Below, piece by piece: positions 22,787-34,006 of a DNA stretch of 64,000 nt. Under the pieces are notes generated by a model. That model saw only the letters and a program-made list of their open reading frames with translations. It searched no databases and was not told the origin of the DNA. Position 1 is the stretch's first letter. Every line of letters starts with the position of its first letter. The position numbers and the translations under genes were made by a program. The stretch spans positions 340,536,793 to 340,600,792 of the forward strand of contig NC_081408.1 of the NCBI RefSeq assembly GCF_030272615.1, in the 5' to 3' direction. This stretch comes from Cryptomeria japonica (lineage: Eukaryota; Streptophyta; Pinopsida; Cupressales; Cupressaceae).

Positions 22787-23894
22787 TGATGGACTTGTAA
22801 AGCATTGAGAGGGGGGGGTGAATCAATTACACCAAAAATAGTACTACTTTAAACACTGTCTGGTAGATATACTTAACAAGTTTGTTAAACACTATGCATG
22901 CAATCCAAAATGATATAAAATCATCCACAATAAGTAAAACATCCACCATAACACAAGTTTTTATACATGGAAAGCCCAAATGGGAAAAACCATGGTGAGA
23001 TGGATCTCACAAGTTAACAATCTGTAGTCATAGATAACTAACCGGTTAGGGTCTACCAAAAGTTACTCTGCTAGGAGAGAATCCTATTAAAGATGCCAAA
23101 GGTTAGATAAAAGCTATACCATGTTAAAGGTAGTACCCTGTTAGGAGTAACCTTGGTAGAGGATTTCTAAATCCAAACTAATGGATCACTTAGTTACAGG
23201 ATTTGTACAATGAAGCTTGTTAGATCTTACCCGGCTAGTGGATTTGACTATTGCAGTGATTAGAAAACAACAGATGGTGTGATCTAGTAGTAGAACAAAT
23301 TTCTTGAATAGATCCTCTTCTACAAACTCAAAACTTCATTACCAACATACGCTACAACTTAACACTTCTGCCTTCACATCAAAACATCACATATCATATC
23401 TCATTTTCCCATACAAAATAATTCATTGTGATGTTAATATATAGACATTTAGATTTCACATCAGCCTTGAGAAATCATATCACAATTTCCTAGGTGCAAT
23501 GTATCTAGTTAAACAATCATAACTCATCACAAAAATACTGCCAAAATTTATTAGTGAGGACAACTCATCACATAATCAACGAATATTGGTTGGACCAACA
23601 ATACCGTTTGGAGTTAAACATATAAACCATTTGCCCTTCGATGCTCCTTGGATAATCTCTGCTAGATCTTCAGGTTGATGTCAAGTTATGAATATCCATA
23701 TATATAAATATATACACATCAGTTGACTCCATGCATATACCAATTGTCACCATGTACCGGTTTGATATAAACCTTCTAGTATACCGGTTGCAATATAAAT
23801 AACTTTGAAGTCACACCGACAGAAAATGTGAACATATGTGTGTGTATGTGTTACATCAATGACAACATATAAATCATTACAATAATCATCAAGC
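22787..23894 (-). repeat. 3' LTR of H
   Basis: About 1,108 bp, closely matching 46473-47579. It starts (plus strand) TGATGGACTTGTAAAGCATT and ends ATAATCATCAAGC. It contains the terminal hairpin and the shared GGGAAAAACCATGG block (22960-23000). Confidence 0.8.
22804..22827 (-). promoter_or_regulatory. LTR hairpin with C-run loop (H, 3' LTR)
   Basis: ATTGA (22804-22808) pairs with TCAAT (22823-22827). The loop has eight G on this strand, C on the element's strand. Confidence 0.55.
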
Positions 23895-23911
23895 TAGGAA
23901 TCTCCCCCTTC
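23895..23911 (-). other. Polypurine tract of H
   Basis: On the minus strand GAAGGGGGAGATTCCTA precedes the 3' LTR. An upstream sister motif lies at 24071-24095. Confidence 0.55.
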
Positions 23912-24070
23912 GTCATTGATGACAACACTTAGAAAATTTTATAGCAATACCACTAAGTGTGCTTACAAAAATTTGTACACATAAAGTACACATATATTTC
24001 TACTCTTACTCCTACTCCCCCTTACTACATACAACATACAAAATTTTCAAAATACACATACATATTTCTA

Positions 24071-24095
24071 CTCTCCCTTTGACAACAATGCCAAA
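24071..24095 (-). other. Upstream polypurine-like motif of H
   Basis: The complement reads TTTGGCATTGTTGTCAAAGG then GAGAG, the same sentence as in Copia B, and near-matches occur in E and G. Confidence 0.45.
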
Positions 24096-24171
24096 TTGAA
24101 AATAAAAATACATATATATAGATAAATTTGTATCAAAATGTTTTACGTATACAAAAACTTGAAAATCTGAA

Positions 24172-26058
24172 TCAAGATGTATGTAGTGCAATCCTTAGAA
24201 AAATGTCACTAAAGTTACTCTTCAATTGACAAAAAGCATGTTCCCATGTCTCCAATAAGTTCTCAGTGATCTCAATTGTGGTCATAATCTGAGTACAAAA
24301 CTCTTCCGTGGAATAAAGTGTACATGCCTCTAGAGTAGCCAAAATTACCTCTGCATCCTTGTAGGCTCTTTGCAAGATGTCCACTTGGGGTCTGAGTAGA
24401 TTCTTCAACTCCTTAGGGATCAAAGTCTTTTTTCCTTCTCAAAATCATAGTTATCTAACTTGTTTTGCAAATCATCCACCGATTTGCCAAAAGCAAAAAT
24501 AGAATCTTGTAGTGGTACATATGCATTGCATATCTTCTCTAGTTCTTGCTCAGTTTCAATTCACTAGTTGTTGATATCAAAATAAAATAATCAAACATTA
24601 GAAGTAGATGCAAGGATTTTCCCCCCTGTTTCAATAGCTTTTCTTAATAAATCCTTATTAAGAGATAGAGCAATCTTACCTGTATCAATCTCTTTCATTA
24701 GCTTCTCTCCATGCTTCTTCATGTAGCTCTTCTCAACATAAGTTTGCGCTGCTTCCTCTAGGGTCTTAAGTTGATCAAATGCATCAGCAACCAACAGACA
24801 AAGTTTGCCATAAGAGTTGACAAATACCCTATAGCAGTTTCCGGTAGAAGACTTGTCAAAGCATCCATAACATTCTGAATAGTTTCTACTTCCATTCTCT
24901 ACTCTTTAAGTCTCTTCTTTTGTGCCCTATATTTCATGACATATGCAATCTTCATCATTTTTTATGCACTCATATTATCAACAATTATAGGCCCTGAAAT
25001 GCCTAATGAGTCATCATCATCTTCATCAATCTGTTGAATGACTAATGTTCTGAATGGTTCAGAAGATTTAACCTTATCAATCTTCTCTTTCTCTTGTCCT
25101 ATCTCTATCTCTTGCTCAAAAATATGTGTATCAACCTTTTCAACAGATTCCTTGTGAGTGGTTTGTGAAACTGGTGGGGATTGGGGTCTCACTGATTGAT
25201 CTTTTGTCAATTGAACATCCACTCCTGGTTGAGTTGTCAGTATCTCAACTGTAGTAACCTATGAATCTGAAATTCCCGGTGGCTGCATATCAGGTGCAAT
25301 CACATCTCCAGATAAATCTATTGCATCCTAAATATCATCAACAAGTATGGCTCGTTGGGAAGAGGTGTCATCCTTCTTCCTGATAGGATAGACAACATCA
25401 GCTCGTACAATTTCTTCCTCATCCATTTCTAGTCGATCAATAGTCTCTTGCTCATCTTTGGAAGAATGACTAAGATCTTGCATCTGTTGGATATTACGGG
25501 TAGTTTGATGAGTCTCAATTTCAACAGGTTGAACCTTTCCACTAAGTAGCTTCAATCTTCATGACTTAAAATAAAATTGGGTTTTATACTAATCAAGCAA
25601 TTTGAGTATATCATCCTTTGATAAATTAGGAAAATTTTACACAAATACTTCATCAATAATTTATTTTTCTTTCGTCATAGCTTCCTTCCATTTATTGAAA
25701 AGAATAGAATATAAAAAAATCATAAATATCTTTTTCAAGATCATGAGGCAATCTAATGTAATGACACAAATAACCGATTACCTTTTGAACAATTTGTTCC
25801 TTCTGATCTCCTTTGAATGAATCAAAATATTTTTTGACATTGTCAAATCTGTTTTCTTCTAATGTCTTTACCGGTTTCTCAAAAGTAGTCTCAGGCTTGT
25901 AAGTTAAGACATTAATAGGCACAGTTGCCTTTGGCACTTCTTTTACTGATTTGGCCACTTTAACAATTGATTTCATTTTCTTTGGTTCCTCCTCACTATC
26001 AGTACTTTGAGATTCTACTTGCAACATCAGTTTTTGACCTCTCTTCCTTGATGCAGTC
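24172..26058 (-). pseudogene. H second reading frame, 3' portion (unknown protein)
   Basis: Continuation of the frame from 43361-44649 after removal of insertion I. From 26027 downward it encodes a Lys/Val/Glu-rich linker (SIVKVAKSVKEVPKATVPIN) and a helical stretch (NVKKYFDSFKGDQKEQIVQK). An acidic, Gln-rich region follows (25555-24962, with EIGQEKEKIDKVKSSEPF and DEDDDDSLGISGP). Last come helical segments (24794-24591 and 24423-24172), including ALSLNKDLLRKAIETGGK and DILQRAYKDAEVILATLEAC. Stops and frame changes break it. No catalytic motif is visible and I do not recognise it. It ends shortly before the purine tract, where pol would end in a normal element. Confidence 0.5.
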
Positions 26059-27061
26059 TACTTTGTTGGGACCCTAAAATTTTCAAATTTTAGAGTTCCA
26101 GTTTTGATGCACAGAAAAATATTTCTAAATTCAATCATGTGCAATGCCTATAATCTAGTAGGGTTCTTTCATTTCAAACTCTTAGATACCAGGTTTGATG
26201 CATCGAGTTTCAGGTATGTATGTAGTTGCAAATGCGAATGGATTCCAGGTACACCTTTTTGAATCACAATTTCTTGTCATATACCATTATCTTGTCAAGC
26301 TTATATTATCTCTACATTTTGTATATATCTAGGAGCTTTCGTTTCAAGTTTTGAGTTCTCACGATATCATTTAATAAGTTTTCTAGCAATGATCCAGATG
26401 TAGTTTACTTAATTTTTTCAATTGTGAGATAACTTTTTAACAAAGTTCTTACATTTGAACATTATTCAATGTCTTTCTTGACTCTTGTATGAAATGAGTG
26501 AAATTTACAAAAATGAGAGTTGTCAACTTTGGTGATTAAAATATTAGTGCTCATGAATGATCCTGGGAAACCGGTTAGTGAAACATTTGTTGGTATATGA
26601 GACTATTCTCTTGTGTGATCTAATGAAAATCAGAGAAGTTCTGACATGCTTTTTAATTGTTTTTAACTGATCCTGGCATAAAAATGCATCATAAAAAAGT
26701 TTCAAATTTGCAAAATCGGAAGGCAACCCACCTAATATTTTTATGCCAAATGTTTCCATTTTCAATTTTGGAAAGATCGAAGTTCATTTGATATATTAAT
26801 TTAAAATTTTATGTTGTTTATGACTAGCTCCGATAGGCCAGTTTACTAAGCAAGTACCAAAATTTGGCGAGTTAATTAAAATTTGAAATAAAACCCATGT
26901 TTTGTTTAAATTATCATAACTTTTGGACAAGTTTCATCGTAATCGGATGCCTGGTTAGTCAACAATGAAATTACACCAGAATGAGCCGCAAGAAAAATTA
27001 TATTTTTTTACTTTTTTGCATAATTTGAAGCAGTTTGCAAAAGTAAATACCGAGTTTATCT

Positions 27062-27778
27062 ATTGATGCTAATTATGTTGTTCATGTTGGGGCTATAAAT
27101 GGATCTATTGTTGTAGGATTTGGCTTTGGATCAGCCACTAATGCAAAAGACATCATATGGCCTTGTTCTCGAGACCATGTCACATATGCCTAGCTTTACA
27201 AGTATTGGAGCGAACTCTCATCATATTTTCAATAGGAGCTATTACATATTGATAAAAAAATTTGTTTGAACAATTGTGAAGAGCCAATATTGTTCACATT
27301 GCAATGGATTTCTCATATCCATCTATTAATACCAATGACAATGGTGAAAAGCTGGCAAAGTTGTATGATATATTATGAATGACTGGATCTAATATAGGAG
27401 AGGTATAGGCATCAAAATCTAGGCTCGTTTAGGGTGCACAAAAGATATGCAGAGGAAAATTTTGATGCTTTTGAGGTTGGATATAAGAAAAAATGGCGAA
27501 ATTGTGAAGTTGTATAAGGAAAACCGATCATCTTTCATAGTGAATTTTCTAGAAGGATAATGGTTTTGAAATACTACCAAGGTCATGATGGCAAGAATGT
27601 GGTGCTCAATCAAAGCCTCTTCACTCAATTACCAAGCTTTGGGAACAATCATGTTGGGTATTTTGGAGCAGACGTCAATCATCTAGGCAAGCAAGATGAA
27701 AGAAGCCCGTCAATTGTTGTTGTGATAATGAGCATCATCTGGCCCTATTCCAACTATTACGTCTTCCAAATTCGATAG
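27062..27778 (+). pseudogene. Decayed reading frame inside LTR1 of element I
   Basis: One frame gives IDANYVVHVGAINGSIVVGF then FGSATNAKDIIWPCSRDHVT, and after a few stops FRVHKRYAEENFDAFEVGYK, SLFTQLPSFGNNHVGYFGAD and VNHLGKQDERSPSIVVVI. The middle (about 27310-27400) reads better in another frame (SYPSINTNDNGEKLAKLYD). The matching stretch in LTR2 (40456-41156) preserves the same peptide with mostly conservative changes. I do not recognise the family. It may be a captured host fragment or an LTR-borne gene. Confidence 0.4.
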
Positions 27779-27852
27779 TAGAAACACTGTCACAAAATAA
27801 TTTCATAGCTGGGAGACATGTGTAAATAATTGTTGTAGAAGTATAAGGATAA

Positions 27853-27868
27853 TAAGAAGAGGGACGTC
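27853..27868. repeat. LINE target-site duplication, left
   Basis: TAAGAAGAGGGACGTC here and TAAGAATAGGGACGTC at 33991-34006, 15 of 16 identical. LTR2 shows the unoccupied site at about 41229. Confidence 0.85.
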
Positions 27869-28177
27869 GGGCTTCCACCATGAAAGATTGCTCGCGTACA
27901 GGTTGTGCGAGCGGCTGAGCTAGGGTTTTGAAGCCCTAGCTTGTGGGCACTATTGCAGCTGGTGCAGAGGGGAAGGGAAGTGAAGAGAGTCGGGGGAGAG
28001 TGGTGGGGGGTGCAGTTGGGGGTGGTGGGGCTTCCTCGCTGGTTGTCGATGGGTGGTTTGGGCTGTGGGGTGTTGGGGTTCAGGCTACTGCAGGTAGTGG
28101 GTTCCCTGTGGGTCTCCCATGGGGTTGGGGGGGTTTGGTTGGCTGCTTTGGAGGAGAAGCTTGGAAGGGGTTGATTC

Positions 28178-29607
28178 TTGGGGGGCTATGCTTTCTCAAG
28201 GGCCTCTTCAGGTTTGGTCTTTGGCTATCCTTGGTCGCCTTTTAACTCTTTTTGCGATCCAATGTCGGGCTTTCGTGGTGAGGCCTCACAGGTGGCCCCA
28301 ACCATGGACTTCCATGTTGCGGTAGGTTCAAAACCCCCACTTCAGAATATGAAGACATTTTCCAATAATCTTTTCTCCTTAGATCCGGGGTCTGTAAGTG
28401 CTGGTAGCTCTTGCCTCATGAAGATAAATGGGTGTCTTGAGAGATGTAGTGAAAGGCCGAAGCTGGTTATTCCCCTCGAGATGATAGCTAAAGATGTTGA
28501 GTAATTTTCAAAACACTCACTTTACTGCAAATTTTTGGGAATGAGGGTCTCCTTGCAGTTCTTGGAAAACTGGGTGCAGAGGACTTGGGTGCTGGATGGG
28601 GAAATGGAGATTATGCTACTAGCGAACAACTATTTCATGGTTACTTTCAACTATATGGAGGATCGCAATAGGTTCTTTTAAGGAGGCTCATATTTTTACA
28701 ACCAGGTGGGGTTGTTTATCAAACCTTGGCATGCAGGGTTTAACCCTTCAGAGGAGCTCCCAAACAGGGTTCCTGTGTGGGTTCACTTACCACGATTTCT
28801 AGTGGAGTGTTGTCGGGAGGAGGTGTTATGGATGTTGGCCGCACTGCTTGGGAAACTAGTGGGATCCTCATCACAAACCCTAGGGAGAAAGGTAATGACT
28901 TTTGCATGTATCTATGTTGAAATTGATCTTAGTAAACCTTTACTAGATGCTATAGATATGTGTGCCGATTCTTACTCTTGGGTTCAGTAGTTAGATTATG
29001 AGAATTACCTTTCCGTTGTCGTCTATGCCATGAGTATGGTCATTTACAATGTAAGTTTCCTAGATATAAACTAGTGGTGCACCAACCCCAACAACCAACC
29101 CAGAGCCAAGATAGGACTGATAAAGGAAAAACTGTTATATCGGCTAAGGTTGTGGGTGCTGATGGTTTTGCTTCAGTTAGGACAAGGAACAGAAATCGTG
29201 GCCAGAAGAGGTCCCTTCAAGAGAGACAGGAGAAGGATACCTTTAACATATTTGAAGCATTGGATGACCTTAGCCAACAGGAACTAAATCCAGGGCTAAC
29301 CCCATTGGACCAAGGTGCTTCAGGGGGGGGTCCAGAAAGAGTTATGGAGGATTTTACCCAGGCCTTGCTAGTGACTAGAAGCCAACTAATGGAGTTGGAG
29401 CAGATTGTAGGGGCTGAGATGGGACTCTATCTTGTTTTGGAGGTGAATTTGGTGGGGGAGGAGGGCTCCCGAATAGCTCTGAAAGTGGAACCAGCTGGAG
29501 CTAAAACTATTAAGTCTTCTACTCACTTGGGTCTTCATCAAAAAGATATTAAGAAGAGTGTTTTGGAGAAAATCTCAAAGGCCGACAGAAAGAAGGATTT
29601 GGATTAA
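28178..29607 (+). pseudogene. LINE ORF1 (DUF4283-type nucleic-acid-binding protein)
   Basis: The N-terminal part reads GLVFGYPWSPFNSFCDPMSG and GSKPPLQNMKTFSNNLFS. The DUF4283-type core follows in the same frame through stops at 28502 and about 28679 (VSLQFLENWVQRTWVLDG, then LPNRVPVWVHLPRF, LGKLVGSSSQTLGRK and ACIYVEIDLSKPL). A CCHC-like knuckle (FRCRLCHEYGHLQCKF, about 29010-29053) lies after a frame change. The C-terminal tail is Gln/Lys-rich (29074-29607). In plant L1 elements this protein binds the element RNA. The start codon is uncertain: ATGs at 27943 and 28178 lie in different frames. Confidence 0.75.
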
Positions 29608-29684
29608 ATCAAATTAATGGGAGAGAATTTAATTGAGTTGGGGTTAGTAAAGACTTTGGATTCTCACTTTTCCAATCCTCCTAA

Positions 29685-32600
29685 ATGATTGTGCTTTCAT
29701 GGAATGTGAGGGGCTTGAACAACGGCCCTAGACAAAAAGTTGTTCGGGATTTGATTAGGAATCATTCACCTGATGTCCTGTTTCTGCAAGAATCTAAACT
29801 TTCGGTGGAGAGTATGATGGGGTTGGTGTTGAAGCTATGGGGGCGAGGTGAGTGTTAGTGTATTGGGGCTGCTGGCTCTTCTGGGGGAGTGGCATGTCTG
29901 TGTAATCCTTCAAAGATCCACCCTGTCTGGTGGGTGGCTTCCAGATCGTCATTATCCAGGGTTGCCTCAAGTCTGGAGACTGAAGACCATATCTTGTTTA
30001 CTAGTATCTATGGTCCCATTGATTTTTTGGGCAAGCAAAACCTTTGGTCTCATATTTGTTGTATGCAAAGGTTGGTCCCTTTTCATCCTTGGATTATGGC
30101 GGGAGACTTTAATGCTATCATTGAGTTGAGTGAGAAGAACGGGGGAGTCATTTGACTGGATCCCTCTTCTTATCTCTTTCGGGATAGTATATCTTTCCTG
30201 CATCTAGTTGACATTAAGCCTAGCAACAGTTTGTTCAGTTGGAACAATAGGAGAGTGGGGGAGTTTTGGATTGCTGAAAGGCTAGATAGGTTCCTAGTTT
30301 CCAGTTCTTGGGTTGGTGGGGGGTGGTCCACAAGTTCTGAGATTCTTGACTGGAGAGGGTCTGATCAGTGGCCTATCAAGCTAGTCTCTTCTTTAGCCCG
30401 GGTTGCTCGCTCTCCTTCCTTCAAATTCTAACTTATGTGGCTTCAGGATCTTGCTCTGCATGCTTTAGTTGAGCAGTGGTGGAGGAAGGGGAGGTCAGCC
30501 TTTTGCACTGCCATGTTTACTTTTGCCAAGCAGCTGCAGTTTGTTAAGTTTCAACTCAAGTAGTGGAATAGGTAGGGTTTTAGGAACATTTTTCACGCTA
30601 AGAAAGATGCCCAAACAGTGTTAAATGGCATCACCAGTGAAATCAGAGAGTAGGGCTTGTTTGAAGCCTTGCTTAGGGAGGAGGACAGGGCTCTCAAGTC
30701 TTAAGAGGAATGGGAACTCAGGGAAGAAATTTACTAGAAACAAAGAGGTCGCATTATCCTTTTTGCAGGAGATTTCTAGGGAGGCTATTCAGTATTTCCG
30801 ATCCCTCTTCAGTAAAGATTCTCAGGGGGAATTGGTGGAGGAGAACCAAGTCCTTTCTTGCATTCCTCCTCTTGTGTCTAGGGAGATGAATGAGCAGCTT
30901 ATGTGTCCTATTTTGTTGGAAGAACTTGAGCAGATTGTTTTTCACATGAGGAAAGGAAAAGCTCTAGGACCAGATGGGTTTTCGATTGAATTCTTTCAAG
31001 AGTTCTAGGATATCATCAAATTGGACTTACTTGAAGTAGTCGAAGAGTCCCAGAGGAACAAACAAATGCTTTGGGCCTTGAATGCAACCTTCATTGCGCT
31101 AATCCCTAAGTGTGATGGAGCCGACAGGTTAGGCTAGTTCCACCCTATATCTCTCTGCAATGTGATATACAAGATCATATCTAAGCTAATAGTAGAGAGG
31201 TTGAAGAAGTGTCTGGGGGATGTTATCTCAAAGGAACAGAGTGGGTTTGTGGAAGGACGTCAAATTTTGGATGGTATGGTCATTGCTACAGAGACCATTA
31301 ACTCTATGGCATCCTCCAAGAAAAAATCTATATTTATCAAGTTGGATATGGCTAAGGCTGACGATAGAGTTCACTAGTCCTTCCTTCTAAAGATCCTCAG
31401 GTCTTTTGGCTCTACTGAGGAATGGAGCCAATGGATTATGAGTTGTGTCACGTCCACCTCTTTCTCAGTGCTTATTAATGGTGATTACACAGAGCTGTTT
31501 GGTGCGACTGGGGGCCTTTGCCAGGGGGACCCCCTCTCCCCTTACTTATTCATTCTCCTGGCTGAGGGTCTGGGGAGGTTGATCAAGCATAATGTGGGTC
31601 TAGGTAGTATTTAGGGCTGGAGTTGGGGTAATGATTTGCAGCCTCAGTCTCATTTGTAGTTTGTTGATGACATGACCTTGATGGGTCTTGCTCGGATAAG
31701 TGAAGCTACTAATCTGTAGAAGGTTCTGGATGTCTATCTGGTGGCCTCAAGTCATTTGATCAATGAAGATAATTCTTCTATTCTTTTCTTCAACACTCCT
31801 GGAGCTATTCAAAGGAGGATTGCTCTTATCTTGAGGTTCCAAGTGGGTACTCTACCCATGACTTATCTGGGTATTCCTATCTCTTCTAGTAATCCTCCTC
31901 GGGAGTCATGGTAGGGTATCTTGGATAAATTTCACTCAAAGGTGGAACATTGGATGCACAGATGGTTATCCTTCGCTGGGAGGGTGAAACTAATTCAGTT
32001 GGTGGTTCAGGCTCTTCTGATTTATCGTTGTATGCTTCAAGTGGCTCCTATGTGGTTCTTGAAGGGATTAGACTCTTTGACAACAAAATTCTTATGGGTA
32101 GGTAATCTATCCTCCTCCAAATGGATTCTAGTTAATTGGGACCTAGTGTGTAGCCTGAAATAGTCAAGGGGGCTTGGTTTACAGAAGGCTATTTTATTCG
32201 GGGAGGCTCTGGCGGCTAAACTGTATTGGAGGTGGTGTGTCAAGAAGGATCGTGGGTGGGCTAAGCTATTAGCTTACAAGTATATGCAGAGGATCCCAGT
32301 TTAGGAGGTTCCAAGATATCCACTTAAGGGAAAAGGCTCAATGATTTGGTATATTCTCAAGAAGGGGGATTCTCTCATTAAGGAGAGACTCTTTTGGATC
32401 TATAGGAGGGAGGAGGAGGTCCTTTTCTGGAATGACTCTTGGGATGGGTACCCCCCATCCTTATGCAGTTTCCCAATCTTGGGAACCTTAGCCAAAGATT
32501 CCTGAAGGTAGGGTGGTCTAGGGTGAGTGACTTCAAGGTGGTTTTCCGGTGTGGGCAGTTGGAGATGGAGAGGTGGGAGGCTCCTAGTGAGTGGCCTATT

Positions 32601-33801
32601 GTTGGGATGGAGGAAGAGTGTGCTAAGCTGCAAGGCATTCTAGCAAGTAGACATTGTAGTGCTCTCAAGGGTAGGGATGGACTTGCCTGGTCTCCAAATC
32701 CTAAAGGCATCTATACTGTTGCTAGTGGTTACCAGGTTCTTTTGAACAAAAGGTTGGAGGGTAGAGAGGTGCACTGGTGGAAATAGGCTTGGAATAGTTT
32801 CTCTTGGCCAAAGTGCAATTGCTTCGCTTGGACTCTGGCGTTGAATAGATGCCTCACTTGGGATAATATTCACAAGAGGGGATTTTTGGGGCCTTCTTTT
32901 TGTGCTTTGTGTGGTAATGGGGAAGAAGACTCCTCACATTTGTTCTTCAGATGTCCCTTCTCTATGCTTATTTTGGCACTATTGGTGGGGGGTGTGGAAG
33001 AGTCCGTGTGTCCATGCAGATTCTCTGGTGGAATTTTGGAGCAGTTTGGGTAGACCACCTATTTTGTCCTCCTTCCTTCAGATGGTATGGTACATTGGGC
33101 CCATCTTCATACTCTAGCAGATTTGGCTTGAGAGGAACAAAAGGATCTTTTGCGAAGCCAAACTGTTAGTGTAGCAAGTATGGAATAGAACCATGGTTAT
33201 GATTCAGGAGATAGTGGAAGTGAAGTGTGAGGTTAATCTTCCTTTGAATAGAGATGAGGTAGACATTGTGAGTAGGATGGGTTGGCATGAGCTATCTCCT
33301 ACCTCTGCTTGTGTTAGAAAAGGTAGATGTGCTAAGAAGAAGGTCCAAAGGGTTGGAAAGTGGAGCCCCCCTTAGGATGAGATTATTAAGACTAACACCG
33401 ATGGCTCCTCCAGGGGTAACCCAGGCCCTATTGGGGTGGGGGGGATATGTTGGAACTCTATGGGAGAGGCGGTCTTCCTCTTTTCGGTGCATAAAGGGAG
33501 GCAATCCAATAATTATATAGAGGGTCTTGCTATTTTGTATGCCCTGGAAAGGGCCTCAGAGTTGGGTTGTAGGAAGGTTATCTGTGAATCGGATTCACAA
33601 ATTATTGTTAATTTGTTGACTGAGCAGAAGATGAGTGGGACTCATTGGCAGCTGGCAAGGATTGTGCATCAGATCCTTCAGATTAGTTCTTTAATGGACC
33701 AGGTGTCTTTCATCCACATTCCCCATGAGTGGAATAGAGCGACAGATTGTTTGGCTAAGTGGGCCTTAGAACATGATAGTGATTGGAAGTTGGAAGGATG
33801 A
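29685..33801 (+). pseudogene. LINE ORF2 (endonuclease, reverse transcriptase, zf-RVT, RNase H)
   Basis: From ATG 29685: the APE-type endonuclease (MIVLSWNVRGLNN, DVLFLQESKL, WIMAGDFNAI, WIAERLDRFLV), which nicks the target. Reverse transcriptase follows (KGKALGPDGFSIEFF, ISKEQSGFVEGRQILDG, GLCQGDPLSPYLFILLAEG, catalytic FVDD near 31660). Next is the zf-RVT domain (MCLTWDN-type segment at 32841, FCALCGNGEEDSSHLFFRCP). An RNase H domain ends it (TNTDGSSRGNPGPIGVGG, YIEGLAILYALERA, CESDSQIIVNLL, HEWNRATDCLAKWA). At least two frame changes and about ten stops inactivate it. Many stops are TAG where Gln is expected, for example just before FVDD (31657-31659). Confidence 0.9.
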
Positions 33802-33990
33802 GAGCATCTCTCCCTAGATTATTGTCAAGTCTTGCAGAAGATTCTTGCTGAGGACATGGAGAGTTATGATGCTGACTGAGTTTGGTTTGGGCCTAGGGTT
33901 CTTTTTTTGAAGGGCCTTGGGGCTCTGGTCCTCCTTGTAATTTTTGGGTCTGATCTTCAATAAATTTTTTACCCCTTTTATTCAAAAAAG

Positions 33991-34006
33991 TAAGAATAGG
34001 GACGTC
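33991..34006. repeat. LINE target-site duplication, right
   Basis: TAAGAATAGGGACGTC, pairing with 27853-27868. LTR1 of element I resumes here with TTATTTGGGCTGATATATTC. Confidence 0.85.

Larger units (their letters stand above)
27869..33990 (+). mobile_element. L1-type LINE with RNase H domain, apparently full length
   Basis: A 6.1-kb non-LTR retrotransposon with a relatively GC-rich 5' start (about 27880-28200), ORF1, ORF2, an AATAAA signal (33959-33964) and a short A-rich end (TTCAAAAAAG). It sits between 16-bp target duplications inside LTR1 of element I. Both ORFs are broken by frameshifts and many TAG stops. The presence of both the 5' region and ORF1 suggests an insertion without major 5' truncation. 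Confidence 0.9.

Noticed and set aside
27941-28245. Overlapping Gly/Val-rich open frames at the LINE 5' end
   Set aside because: They arise from the GC-rich 5' region; the frame that continues into recognisable ORF1 sequence is the one through 28178-28504.
32378-33504. Several minus-strand open frames of 60-110 codons in the LINE
   Set aside because: They are antisense shadows of ORF2; the plus-strand frames carry the family motifs.
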